Source: Marinobacter orientalis | GTDB taxonomy: Bacteria; Pseudomonadota; Gammaproteobacteria; Pseudomonadales; Oleiphilaceae | Assembly (NCBI RefSeq): GCF_004792665.1 | Contig: NZ_SRZX01000006.1 | Coordinates: forward strand, 160,835-224,834 | Direction: 5' to 3' | DNA: 64,000 bases | Shown: in pieces, positions 8,800 to 17,159 of the stretch | Position numbering within the stretch: the stretch's first letter is position 1 | How the letters are laid out: the number at the start of each line of letters is the position of its first letter | The notes under the pieces: generated by a model | Databases searched by the model: none | Told to the model about the DNA's origin: nothing | What the model saw: only the letters and a program-made list of their open reading frames with translations | Position numbers and translations under genes: made by a program

Positions 8800-9726
8800 T
8801 CAGATCCGGCTTGAACCCGGAATAAAAGACTCGGTAACGGAGGCCTGCGGTGCAGGAACCTTGTCGCCACTGACCTGCGATACCGGGAATACCGCGTTGA
8901 TCTGGCCAGTCCCTGAGCTGCCGAAGTAAGGTGTCAGTACTTCCGCTTTCTGGTCGTACTCGGACCAGCCCAGTGCACCCAGCAGCATGGCGGTGTCGTG
9001 CATAAAGCCTTCACCGTGACCTTTTACAGCGTATTCGGGCAGCATTTCGCAGAAGTCTTCCCACTCGCCGTTTTCCCACATCCGAACCACCTCGTGATCC
9101 AGGCGTTCCAGGAACGGGGACCAGGTTCTGGTGGCGAACTTCGGTGCCTGACCGTTCTGGGCAAAGCGATGAGACAGCGAGCCGCTGGCAAAAATGGCCA
9201 CCGTGCCGTCGTAATGCTCCTCGATCGCCTTGCGCATTGCCCAGCCCAGACGGGCACTGTCATTCAGGTAGTGCACGGTGCACATTGCCGAGACCGAGAT
9301 AACCTTGAAATGGCGGTCTTCGTTCATATAGCGCATCGGTACCAGAGTGCCATACTCAGGATCGAGGGTAGTCTTGTCATGGGCCAGTGTTTCCACGCCC
9401 TGAGCATTGCATTCGGCAGCCAGTAGTTTGCCCAGCTCAGGGTTCCCGTCATATTCAAACTTCATATTGGAGATGAAGTGGGGCAGCTCACCACTGGTGT
9501 AATTGCCTTTGAAGTGGGCGCCACAATTGATGTGGTAGTTGGCGTTCACCAGCCAGTGGGTATCGAATACCACAATGGTATCCACGCCCAGCTCACGGCA
9601 GCGGCGGCCGATCTCGATGTGACCGTCGATGGCCGCCTGGCGAAAGCCCTTCTGAGGACCGTCCAGCTCGGAGAGATACATGGATGGTACATGCGTGATT
9701 TTTGCGGCAAGCGCGAGTTTTCCCAT
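8800..9726 (-). CDS. hpaD: 3,4-dihydroxyphenylacetate 2,3-dioxygenase (homoprotocatechuate ring cleavage)
   Basis: Extradiol ring-cleavage enzyme turning homoprotocatechuate into 5-carboxymethyl-2-hydroxymuconate semialdehyde. The N-terminus MGKLALAAKITHVPSMYLSE is nearly that of E. coli HpaD. His12 and His57 (VFDTHWLVN) fit metal ligands of the class III LigB-type fold, and ASGSLSHRFA and LPEYAVKGHGEGFMHDT are conserved. The length is 308 residues against about 283 in E. coli. The excess is a C-terminal tail after SSGTGQINAVFP. AAGGAAA precedes the start. It lies between the MFS gene and the hydroxylase on the same strand. Confidence 0.95.
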   Translation of the reverse strand: MGKLALAAKITHVPSMYLSELDGPQKGFRQAAIDGHIEIGRRCRELGVDTIVVFDTHWLVNANYHINCGAHFKGNYTSGELPHFISNMKFEYDGNPELGKLLAAECNAQGVETLAHDKTTLDPEYGTLVPMRYMNEDRHFKVISVSAMCTVHYLNDSARLGWAMRKAIEEHYDGTVAIFASGSLSHRFAQNGQAPKFATRTWSPFLERLDHEVVRMWENGEWEDFCEMLPEYAVKGHGEGFMHDTAMLLGALGWSEYDQKAEVLTPYFGSSGTGQINAVFPVSQVSGDKVPAPQASVTESFIPGSSRI

Positions 9727-9826
9727 GACAGTTTCCTTTTGTTGTTGAAAGCTTCGGGTGCATCAGCTGATACATCGCCATGCTGTTGATATTGATTGAC
9801 CGCCAGATTCCCCGTCTTTATCCCCC

Positions 9827-11029
9827 TCAAGCTTCCGCGACCGGGCTGCGCTGGCGACTTGTCGCGTAATAATGGGCACCGAGAGCGGCCACAGGTGCCA
9901 GAAAGATGCAAACGGCAATGGGTAGTACGCCTTCGCCGAGCAGCAGCGGCATCATCTGGGCAATCAAGGCGCCGGCCAACAGCTGGATGAATCCCATCAG
10001 CCCGGAGGCAGTGCCCGCGGATGTTGGCGAACAGCTGATCGCCGCGGACTGGGCATTGGGTTGGCTGAATCCGCGTCCGAAAGTTACCAATGCCATTGGA
10101 AGAAACAGCGTGGCATAGCTCAGCGTACTACCGAGCGTGAAGCCGAGCAGTGCCAGTGCGCCGGTCAGCGAGAGCACATTACCTAACAACAGCGCCCGGT
10201 CGATGCTCGCGTGCCTGGCCAGTCGCGTCGACAGGAAACTGCCTGCCATAAAGGCCAGCGAAACTGACAGGAACCAGGTCCCGAACACCGCGGAGTTACC
10301 GCCGAGGCCGTCGACGATATAGGGTGCGGTGCCAACGAACATATAGAATGCCGCGGCGATGCAGGTGGTGGAGAGTGCATAGCCAATATATCCCCTTGAG
10401 TTGAAGACACCGGCGTAACGCTGGATGACCGGCCCCAGCCGCAGGCTGTCGCTCCTGACACGGCAGGTTTCCGGCAATTGCAGGGTGGCGACAAGCAGCG
10501 CGACGCCGCCCGTGCCCAGGGAAACATAGAAAATGGCATTCCAACCCGCCCAGACGTTCAGAAAGCCGCCGACCGTCGGCGCGATTGTCTGGGCAGTGGC
10601 AATTGCCAGAACGACATAACCCATGCGGGCAGAGGCTCCCTCGCGACCATAGATGTCGATGATGATCGTGCGAGCCATTACCATAGCGGCACTGCCACCA
10701 AGTGCTTGCAGTACGCGGCCGGCGATCAGGAGGGTTACATCGGGGGCAAGTGCCGCCAGCAGACTCCCGAGGGTGTGGAGAACCAGCCCCGCGAGCACGA
10801 TTGGGCGACGGCCGAAGTGGTCGGCCAGCGGGCCGGACAATAACTGGCCGAATGCCAGCGTGAACAGATAAGCGGTAAAGGTGAGCTGAATCACGCCCAC
10901 ATCGGTCTGCAGCGCCCGCGCCGCGTCAGGCATCGCTGGCACGAACAGGTTCAGCGCCAAAGGACTCGCCATGGCAATCAGCGCCATCAGGGCAACAGAT
11001 GGTGTGCGTACCGGGTTATCGGCAATCAT
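9827..11029 (-). CDS. MFS transporter, Bcr/CflA-type 12-helix efflux family
   Basis: A 400-residue major facilitator protein. The conserved loop between helices 2 and 3 is present (GQLLSGPLADHFGRRPIVLAG), as are GRVLQALGGSAAMVMARTIIIDIY and the helix-5 region typical of Bcr/CflA drug exporters. It starts 13 bases after the aldehyde dehydrogenase stop, so the two are surely co-transcribed. In this setting it may export a toxic aromatic intermediate or move a pathway substrate. The true cargo cannot be read from the sequence. Confidence 0.85.
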   Translation of the reverse strand: MIADNPVRTPSVALMALIAMASPLALNLFVPAMPDAARALQTDVGVIQLTFTAYLFTLAFGQLLSGPLADHFGRRPIVLAGLVLHTLGSLLAALAPDVTLLIAGRVLQALGGSAAMVMARTIIIDIYGREGASARMGYVVLAIATAQTIAPTVGGFLNVWAGWNAIFYVSLGTGGVALLVATLQLPETCRVRSDSLRLGPVIQRYAGVFNSRGYIGYALSTTCIAAAFYMFVGTAPYIVDGLGGNSAVFGTWFLSVSLAFMAGSFLSTRLARHASIDRALLLGNVLSLTGALALLGFTLGSTLSYATLFLPMALVTFGRGFSQPNAQSAAISCSPTSAGTASGLMGFIQLLAGALIAQMMPLLLGEGVLPIAVCIFLAPVAALGAHYYATSRQRSPVAEA

Positions 11030-11042
11030 TTTCGACGCTGTC

Positions 11043-12473
11043 TCAATATGGGTCGCGGATGACCAGCAGGCGCAGTTCGGTCATGTCTTCAATGGCGTAG
11101 CGCACCCCCTCACGGCCAAGACCGCTGTCCTTGACGCCGCCATAAGGCATGTGATCCACGCGCCAGGAAGGCACGTCACCGATAACAACACCACCTACCT
11201 CAAGTTTGTCCCAGGCTTTCTGGATCTTGTAGATATCCCGGGTAAAAATGCCAGCCTGCAGACCGAAATCGGAATCGTTGACCTCGTCCAGAGCCGCATC
11301 GAAATCGCGAAAGCTGGACAGAATTGCCACCGGACCGAACGCTTCCTGGCAGTTCACATTGGTGTCCACAGGCACATTTTCCAGCAGGGTTGCCTGTAGC
11401 ATAGCGCCGTCACGCTCGCCGCCAGCCAGCACCACCGCACCGGCTTCTGTAGCCTCGTGCACCCACTTATGCAGGCGGATGGCTTCCTTCTCCGAGATCA
11501 TCGGACCGATAAAAGTGCTTTCGTCCTTGGGGTCACCACTTTTCAGCGCTTTTACGGCTGCTGTCAGCTTTTCGCGCACTTCATCGTAGTGGCTCTCATG
11601 CACGATAATGCGCTGAACGCTGATGCAGCTCTGGCCGGATTGGTAATAGGCACCAAAAACGATACGGGCAACAGCGTCTTCAATATCGCTGCCCTCATCG
11701 ACGATACAGGCGGCATTACCGCCCAGCTCCAGCACGACAGGTTTCTTGCCGGCACGCGCTTTGAGAGCCCAGCCTACATCCGGAGAACCGGTGAAACTGA
11801 GAAGCTTGAGCCGGTCGTCGGTAGTGAACAGGTCGGCTCCATCCCGGCGGCAGGGCAGGATTGAAAAAGCCCCTTTGGGCAGATTGGTTTCGGCCAGGAC
11901 TTCACCGATGATCAGTGCGCCGATCGGGGTCAGGCTGGCGGGTTTCAAAACAAAAGGGCAGCCCGCTGCCAGCGCCGGCGCCACCTTGTGCGCTGCCAGG
12001 TTCAGCGGGAAGTTGAACGGCGAAATAAACGAACAGGGACCAATGGGTACCCGCTTCCACATACCGGTGTAGCCTTCGGCGCGCGGGTTGATGTCCATGG
12101 GCACTACTTCGCCGCCGATTCGCACAGTTTCCTCGGCGGCAATGCGGAAAGTATCGATCAGCCGGGTGACCTCGCCACGGGCGTCCCTGATCGGCTTGCC
12201 TGCTTCTATGCACAGTGCCTCGGCCAGTTCCTCGGAGCGTTCCTCGAAGCGCTTGACACAATGGTAAAGAATCGCCTGGCGCCTGTACGCCGGCAGCTTG
12301 CGCATCGGCTCGGCCGCGGCGGCGGCAGCGGCGATTGCCTGGTCGATGGCCTTGGCGTCGGCCAGCGCCACGTGAGTCGCCACTTCACCGGTATACTTGT
12401 CGTGAACCGCCAGATCCCGGTTTGCTGACACGGGGGTGTTGGCGAGGAAGTACGGGTAACTTTCTTGCAGCAT
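11043..12473 (-). CDS. NAD(P)-dependent aldehyde dehydrogenase, candidate succinate-semialdehyde dehydrogenase of the hpa pathway
   Basis: A 476-residue aldehyde dehydrogenase superfamily member. It shows SFISPFNFPLNLAAHKVAPALAAGCPFVLKPAS, the LELGGNAACIV motif with the catalytic Glu, catalytic Cys in YYQSGQSCISVQR, and EAFGPVAIL. The frame is open further upstream to 12521, but the ATG at 12473 follows AGGTGGAG at good distance and matches family starts. The hpa pathway ends in succinate semialdehyde plus pyruvate, and no other semialdehyde dehydrogenase is in the cluster, so that step is a fair guess. Oxidation of an aryl-acetaldehyde upstream of the ring hydroxylation is the alternative. 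It is the first gene of a unit with two HpaR-type operators in front. Confidence 0.85.
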   Translation of the reverse strand: MLQESYPYFLANTPVSANRDLAVHDKYTGEVATHVALADAKAIDQAIAAAAAAAEPMRKLPAYRRQAILYHCVKRFEERSEELAEALCIEAGKPIRDARGEVTRLIDTFRIAAEETVRIGGEVVPMDINPRAEGYTGMWKRVPIGPCSFISPFNFPLNLAAHKVAPALAAGCPFVLKPASLTPIGALIIGEVLAETNLPKGAFSILPCRRDGADLFTTDDRLKLLSFTGSPDVGWALKARAGKKPVVLELGGNAACIVDEGSDIEDAVARIVFGAYYQSGQSCISVQRIIVHESHYDEVREKLTAAVKALKSGDPKDESTFIGPMISEKEAIRLHKWVHEATEAGAVVLAGGERDGAMLQATLLENVPVDTNVNCQEAFGPVAILSSFRDFDAALDEVNDSDFGLQAGIFTRDIYKIQKAWDKLEVGGVVIGDVPSWRVDHMPYGGVKDSGLGREGVRYAIEDMTELRLLVIRDPY

Positions 12474-12525
12474 TATGGATAATCTCCACCTGAAGAGGGC
12501 AGACGGGCCCGGCTGACTCATTTAC

Positions 12526-12571
12526 TTAACATATTAAATAATAATTTAGTTAATATGTTATCTAATGTCAA
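12526..12571 (-). promoter_or_regulatory. Promoter with two tandem HpaR-type operators, aldehyde dehydrogenase-hpaD unit
   Basis: Read on the minus strand, a perfect -35 TTGACA (complement of 12566-12571), a 17-base spacer and a -10 TAAATT (complement of 12543-12548) form a sigma-70 promoter. The spacer carries the palindrome spanning 12546-12565, arms TTAGTTAA and TTATCTAA. A second palindrome, TTAACATATTAA, lies at 12526-12537 near the expected transcription start. The same core occurs at three other promoters in the hpa island. Binding by HpaR is inferred. Confidence 0.75.
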
Positions 12572-12612
12572 CGTCTTCAGGTCTGAAAATCTTTGTCCGG
12601 GGGAAGGGCCCT

Positions 12613-13035
12613 TCAGGGCTTCACTTCACAGAACTTGATCAGCAACTCCTCCAGCTTTTCCATGTCCTCGTGCGAGAAACGCTCGGTCATTTCCTGGTAG
12701 CGTGCCTCAAGGCGAGGACTCATACTCTCGAACATTTCCTTGGCCTTGTCGGTCAGGCTGATCAGAGTTCGGCGCTGGTCCTCCGTTGACTTGCGGCGTT
12801 TGATGTAACCCAGCTGTTCAAGCCGGTTGATGATTCCCGTGAGACTCGGGCTGAGAATGCAGCACAGCTCCGCGAGTTGCTTCGATTCCAGTTCCTCGAA
12901 TTCATTAAGCGCGCGGATGACACGCCACTGCGGTTCGGTAAGGGGGATTTCCTGGAGCAGGGGGCGGAAAAAGCCCATGGCAGCCTCGCGGGCCTTGAGT
13001 AGCCGGAGGGGAAGTGAGTCATCAAACTTGCGCAT
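12613..13035 (-). CDS. hpaR: MarR-family repressor of homoprotocatechuate degradation
   Basis: A 140-residue MarR-type winged-helix dimer. Residues 30-110 hold the recognition region SKQLAELCCILSPSLTGIINRLEQLGYIKRRKSTEDQRRTLISLT, which is typical of the HpaR subgroup that represses the hpa meta operon in enterobacteria and is relieved by hydroxyphenylacetates. It lies inside the hpa island between two leftward transcription units, and its own promoter has a copy of the shared operator, which suggests autoregulation. Confidence 0.93.
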   Translation of the reverse strand: MRKFDDSLPLRLLKAREAAMGFFRPLLQEIPLTEPQWRVIRALNEFEELESKQLAELCCILSPSLTGIINRLEQLGYIKRRKSTEDQRRTLISLTDKAKEMFESMSPRLEARYQEMTERFSHEDMEKLEELLIKFCEVKP

Positions 13036-13104
13036 GAGAAAGGTTACCTTAATCGTCCGGTCTCTGGAAATTCGGCCAGTTGTTGCCAGAATGGGTAATA
13101 GACT

Positions 13105-13132
13105 ATTTTATTAGTACGTTAAGGAATGTCTA
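13105..13132 (-). promoter_or_regulatory. hpaR promoter with an HpaR-type operator
   Basis: On the minus strand TAGACA (complement of 13127-13132), a 16-base spacer and TAAAAT (complement of 13105-13110) form a sigma-70 promoter about 70 bases before hpaR. The spacer contains TTAGTACGTTAA (13111-13122). Its complement matches 10 of 12 bases of the operator core TTAACATATTAA seen elsewhere in the island. It is the most divergent copy, which would fit weaker autorepression. Confidence 0.6.
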
Positions 13133-13241
13133 TCAGTAACAGCCGGACCAGACTTTTTGCTGCCGGGTCCTTTGCTGCCTGATTCCCGGACCATTCGGTA
13201 CGATTGGCTTCGCTCAGCAGGCGAATGTGGCAAAAGTCTTA

Positions 13242-13278
13242 CCGGACCGGAGCCCCGTGCATCGAAACGGGGCCGGTT
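13242..13278 (-). terminator. Hairpin after hpaE, possible terminator
   Basis: Stem GCCCCGT (13252-13258) with ACGGGGC (13267-13273), extended by ACCGG/CCGGT around one bulge, lies just beyond the hpaE stop. On the minus strand it is followed only by a short weak T-rich stretch (AGACTTTTG), so termination may be partial or Rho-assisted. Confidence 0.45.
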
Positions 13279-13287
13279 GGTCTCGCT

Positions 13288-14823
13288 TCAGCCTTTGCCA
13301 AGCTGCGGCACCTGATGAGTGCCGTGCGCGATGCAGACGTTCTTGGTTTCCATGTAGAAGTCGAAGCTCCAGTCGCCGCCATCACGGCCGATGCCGGACA
13401 TCTTGATGCCCCCGAACGGAGACGGCAGGTTGCGGTTGTTCTCGGAGTTCACCCAAAGCATGCCAGCCTCGACATGTCGGGCCATGCGCATGGCCCGACC
13501 GGCGTTTTCGGTCCAGATGTACCCGGACAGACCGTATTCCGTATCGTTGGCGATCGCGATAGCTTCTTCTTCGGTATCAAAGGTGATACTGGTCAGTACC
13601 GGTCCAAAAATCTCTTCCTGCGCGATGCGCATCCCGCTGTTTGCTTCGGTGAACAGAGTCGGCTCCAGATAGTTGCCCGCCGGATCCAGATCGCCGTTCG
13701 CGTCGGTGATGCGCTTGCCACCCACGGCGATGTTGGCGCCATCCTCTTTAGCGATGTCGAAATAGCTCAGGACCTTGTCGTAGTGACCTTTGTGTACCAG
13801 TGGGCCGACTTCGGTGTCCGGGTCCAGTGGGTGACCGACCCTCAGCTTGCGAACCCGCTGCTCCAGTGCGGCCATGAACCTGTCACGAATACCACTCTGG
13901 ATCAGCAGACGGCTGGAAGAGGTACAGCGCTGGCCGTTGAGGCTGTAGATCATGAACACAACTGCGTCCAGCGCCCGATCGAAGTGGGCGTCGTCAAACA
14001 CGATGACCGGGTTCTTCCCGCCCAGTTCGAAATGCATGCGCTTGAGGGTGTCAGCACCCTGGCGCATGACGTGTGAGCCAGTGGCGGACTCGCCCACCAG
14101 CGCCACAGCTTTGATCGCGGGATGTTCTGTCATGCGCTTGCCAGTGCTCTCGCCGAAGCCATTGACCATGTTCCATACTCCTTTGGGCAGGATTTCATCG
14201 GCAATCTCGGCCAGGATATGGGCACTTAGCGGGGTCAGTTCGGCAGGCTTGTGAACAACGGTACAGCCTGCCGCCAGAGCCGGAGCGATTTTCCATGTGG
14301 ACAGCATGAACGGCGTATTCCAGGGCGTGATGATGCCCACGGGTCCAATCGGGTTGCGAATAGTGAAGTTGGTGTGTTCCTGCTGCTGCAGTGAGAGGCC
14401 GTCCTGGGCTTCCGGTGCCTTGTCAGCGAAGAAGCGGAAGTTGGCGGCGCCGCGCTCGGCGGCCTTTTTCATGAAGCGGATCGCCTGACCGCAGTCCATG
14501 GACTCAACCAGCGCGATTTCGTCGGCGCGCTCGATCAGGCGGTCGGCGAATTTGTTCAGCAGTCGTTTGCGCTCGGCTCCCGGGGTGGCAGCCCAGGCTT
14601 CAAAGGCCTCCCCGGCAGCCTTGCAGGCGGCATCCATATCGTCGGTGGAACCGGCCATGACCCTGCCAATGGAAGTGTTGTCGGTCGGCGTGATGTTGTC
14701 GTATTCTGTGCCGCCGTTACCCATCGTGAACTCACCGTTGATGTAGTGGCCGGTGGTGTTGTTCCTGAAGCGTTCCAGGTAGCGCTGGGCACGTTCCAGG
14801 TTGGTCGCTTTTGTATCGCTCAT
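13288..14823 (-). CDS. hpaE: 5-carboxymethyl-2-hydroxymuconate semialdehyde dehydrogenase
   Basis: NAD-dependent oxidation of the HpaD ring-fission product to 5-carboxymethyl-2-hydroxymuconate. The 511-residue aldehyde dehydrogenase has GIITPWNTPFMLSTWKIAPALAAG, FELGGKNPVIVFD with the general-base Glu, and catalytic Cys in YSLNGQRCTSSSRLLIQ. The end IKMSGIGRDGGDWSFDFYMETKNV is characteristic of HpaE. It is the last gene of the hpaH-I-G1-G2-E unit, 18 bases after hpaG2. Confidence 0.95.
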   Translation of the reverse strand: MSDTKATNLERAQRYLERFRNNTTGHYINGEFTMGNGGTEYDNITPTDNTSIGRVMAGSTDDMDAACKAAGEAFEAWAATPGAERKRLLNKFADRLIERADEIALVESMDCGQAIRFMKKAAERGAANFRFFADKAPEAQDGLSLQQQEHTNFTIRNPIGPVGIITPWNTPFMLSTWKIAPALAAGCTVVHKPAELTPLSAHILAEIADEILPKGVWNMVNGFGESTGKRMTEHPAIKAVALVGESATGSHVMRQGADTLKRMHFELGGKNPVIVFDDAHFDRALDAVVFMIYSLNGQRCTSSSRLLIQSGIRDRFMAALEQRVRKLRVGHPLDPDTEVGPLVHKGHYDKVLSYFDIAKEDGANIAVGGKRITDANGDLDPAGNYLEPTLFTEANSGMRIAQEEIFGPVLTSITFDTEEEAIAIANDTEYGLSGYIWTENAGRAMRMARHVEAGMLWVNSENNRNLPSPFGGIKMSGIGRDGGDWSFDFYMETKNVCIAHGTHQVPQLGKG

Positions 14824-14841
14824 GTTGGTTCTCCTGAAGGC

Positions 14842-15624
14842 TCAGTATTTATCGCCGTAGTATTCTTTTTCGGAGACAATGCGCGTCTCCAGTGAGCAGA
14901 TGTTTTCGATGGTGCAGACCACCGTGTCGCCAGGCTGCATATCGACCATACCGTGCGGGGTGCCGGTGGCAATCATGTCACCCGGGTTCAGGGTCATGAT
15001 CTTGCTCAGGTATTCCACCAGAAAGGGAATGTCGAAGATCATGTCACTGGTGGAGCCGTCCTGGGTGATCTTGCCATTGACCTCCGTGGTCAGGCGCAGG
15101 TTGCTGACGTCTGGCACGTCCTCCCGGTCGACGATCCACGGCCCCATTGGTAACAGGGAATCCCGGCTCTTTACCCGCAGATTGGGGCGATAGTAATTCT
15201 CGAGGTAATCCCGGATCGCGAAGTCGTTGCATACGGTGTAGCCGGCTACGTACTCCATCGCATCTTCACGCCTGATGTTCTTGCCGGTTTTGCCGATCAC
15301 CGCTACCAGTTCGCACTCGTAATGCTGGAAGTCGATATTGTCGGGCCGGTAGCTGACCTGCTTGTGCCCGGTCAGGGTATTGGCATGCTTGATAAATACC
15401 AGAGGTTCCTTGGGAGGTTCGAACGCCAGTTCGGTGGCGTGGTCGGCGTAGTTCAGACCCAGGGCGAAGATAGTGCCGGGCTCCTTTACCGGAGGGAGCC
15501 AGGTGATATCATCCGAACCCAGTGATACTTCCAGTACCTCGCCGTCACTGGTAGTGATGCGATCGTTGGTATCGATGTCGACATCCAGTTCACGGCCGTC
15601 AAAAATGATGCGCGCGTGTCTCAT
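14842..15624 (-). CDS. hpaG2: 4-hydroxyphenylacetate degradation isomerase/decarboxylase, C-terminal-type subunit
   Basis: A fumarylacetoacetate-hydrolase-fold protein of 260 residues, equivalent to the C-terminal half of the fused E. coli HpaG. It matches that half through FALGLNYADHATELAFEPPKEPLVF, the metal-binding region YECELVAVIGKTGKN, and GYTVCNDFAIRDYLENYYRPNLRVKSRDSL, with TLNPGDMIATGTPHG near the end. HpaG decarboxylates and isomerises the pathway's oxo-heptene tricarboxylate. In this genome the two halves are separate genes. It starts three bases after the hpaG1 stop, so translation is probably coupled. Confidence 0.93.
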   Translation of the reverse strand: MRHARIIFDGRELDVDIDTNDRITTSDGEVLEVSLGSDDITWLPPVKEPGTIFALGLNYADHATELAFEPPKEPLVFIKHANTLTGHKQVSYRPDNIDFQHYECELVAVIGKTGKNIRREDAMEYVAGYTVCNDFAIRDYLENYYRPNLRVKSRDSLLPMGPWIVDREDVPDVSNLRLTTEVNGKITQDGSTSDMIFDIPFLVEYLSKIMTLNPGDMIATGTPHGMVDMQPGDTVVCTIENICSLETRIVSEKEYYGDKY

Positions 15625-15627
15625 GGC

Positions 15628-16296
15628 TCAGGCACCTCCAAGTGTGTTGGTGAGGGTGCCGACGCCCTCGATGCTTGCTTCCACTCTGTCACCCCGGGCG
15701 ACCGGAACACGGTCACCGGCAAAGCCGACGGCGATAATCTCCCCCGGCTGCAGGGTCATGATCCAGGAGATGGTGCTGATCAGCTCGGCAACGCTGCGCT
15801 CCATGTCGGCCAGTGCAAATGCGCTCTTCTGTTCACCATTGACGCGGATGGTGACGGTGAGGGCATCCGGGTTGTCGATGGTGTCGGCCGGGACAATCTC
15901 CGGGCCGACAGGCGCGGAAGTGTCCAGGCATTTACCCTTGATGTCGGGCCGGAAGTAGCTTTCCTCCGGCAGCGAAAAATCGCTGACGATGGTGTAGCCA
16001 CCAACATAATTCAGCGCTTCTGCCTGACTGACGCGGCATGCCTCCTGGCCAATGACCACGCCCAGACTGGCGCCAACTGCCATGGCCGGAGCGTCGCTGC
16101 CGTCGAAATCCTTGGCCCATTCCACTTCCGCGCCATCAACATTCCAGGTGTTGCGGGGCTTGTAATACAGTACCGGCTGGGTCGGTGGCTTGTTATAGGG
16201 GGGCTGGTTGAATGTGCCCTCCAGAGCAGTCAACTGGGACTTGTCGTTCAGTGCGACGCAGACCAGCTTGCTGCGAACCAGGGTGTTTGCTGTCAT
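15628..16296 (-). CDS. hpaG1: 4-hydroxyphenylacetate degradation isomerase/decarboxylase, N-terminal-type subunit
   Basis: A 222-residue fumarylacetoacetate-hydrolase-fold protein corresponding to the N-terminal half of E. coli HpaG: VCVALNDKSQLTALEGTF, YYKPRNTW, and VSDFSLPEESYFRPDIKGKCLD all align with it. The frame can be read from an ATG at 16332 that overlaps hpaI. The ATG at 16296 has AAAAGG six bases upstream and gives the family's usual start, so it is chosen. It pairs with hpaG2 directly downstream. Confidence 0.93.
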   Translation of the reverse strand: MTANTLVRSKLVCVALNDKSQLTALEGTFNQPPYNKPPTQPVLYYKPRNTWNVDGAEVEWAKDFDGSDAPAMAVGASLGVVIGQEACRVSQAEALNYVGGYTIVSDFSLPEESYFRPDIKGKCLDTSAPVGPEIVPADTIDNPDALTVTIRVNGEQKSAFALADMERSVAELISTISWIMTLQPGEIIAVGFAGDRVPVARGDRVEASIEGVGTLTNTLGGA

Positions 16297-16328
16297 GATT
16301 AACCTTTTGTTGTGATGGCCGGGATCGA

Positions 16329-17135
16329 TCAATAACCGGCCTGAGGTTTGTCCTCTTGAACCGGTGCGCCCTGCTTGAAGCGCTGCGCCAGCTTTCTGGT
16401 TTCGTTGGCCAGGATCATGGTGTCGACGCCCACACCGACGAAATTGGCACCCTGCCCGATGTAGCTTTGCGCCAGAGACGGGTCGGGGCAGAGCAGGCCG
16501 GCATATTTGCCGGCAGCACGTATCCTGTTGAGGCCCTTGTTGATGGCGTCGACCACCTCGTGGTTGCCTGCGTCACCGATGTAGCCCATGGATGCGGACA
16601 GGTCTGATGGGCCTATGAAGACCCCGTCGACACCTTCAATGGCCAGAATGTCATCGAGATTGTCCATGGCACTGGCGGTTTCCACCTGGACGATCAGACA
16701 GATCTCGTCATTGGCTTTCTTCAGATAGCCTGGTATCTGGTTCCAGCGGGCGGCGCGGGCCAGCGAGGTTCCCAGGCCGCGAACGCCGGCCGGTGGATAG
16801 CGAACTGCCTTTACCAGCTGTTTCGCTTGCTCCGCGTCCTCTACCATCGGGACCAGCAGCGTCTGCACACCAATATCCAGCAATTGCTTGATCAGTGCAG
16901 TATTGCCTTCAACACAACGTACGACCGGGGCGACGTCGTAGGGTGCCATGGCCTGAAGGTGAGACATGATGGTGCGCAGGTCGAACGGGGCATGTTCGCC
17001 GTCAATCAGCAGCCAGTCAAAACCGGCTACCGCGGCGATTTCGGCCGCGCTGTTGTCCGGCAGGCCCAGCCAGAGCCCATATTGGGTTTCTCCAGTTGCC
17101 AAACCCTGTTTGAAACGGTTTTCGGGCAGTTCCAT
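16329..17135 (-). CDS. hpaI: 4-hydroxy-2-oxoheptane-1,7-dioate aldolase
   Basis: Class II pyruvate aldolase that splits the last pathway intermediate into pyruvate and succinate semialdehyde. The 268-residue protein has the HpaI family barrel. Key positions are the catalytic His in LLIDGEHAPFD, the metal-ligand Glu in CLIVQVETASAMDN and Asp in GVFIGPSDLSASMGY, plus RYPPAGVRGLGTSLARA. GGGGGAAC precedes the start. It lies 24 bases after hpaH. Confidence 0.96.
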   Translation of the reverse strand: MELPENRFKQGLATGETQYGLWLGLPDNSAAEIAAVAGFDWLLIDGEHAPFDLRTIMSHLQAMAPYDVAPVVRCVEGNTALIKQLLDIGVQTLLVPMVEDAEQAKQLVKAVRYPPAGVRGLGTSLARAARWNQIPGYLKKANDEICLIVQVETASAMDNLDDILAIEGVDGVFIGPSDLSASMGYIGDAGNHEVVDAINKGLNRIRAAGKYAGLLCPDPSLAQSYIGQGANFVGVGVDTMILANETRKLAQRFKQGAPVQEDKPQAGY

Positions 17136-17159
17136 GCTTGTTCCCCCAGTGCAATCTGA

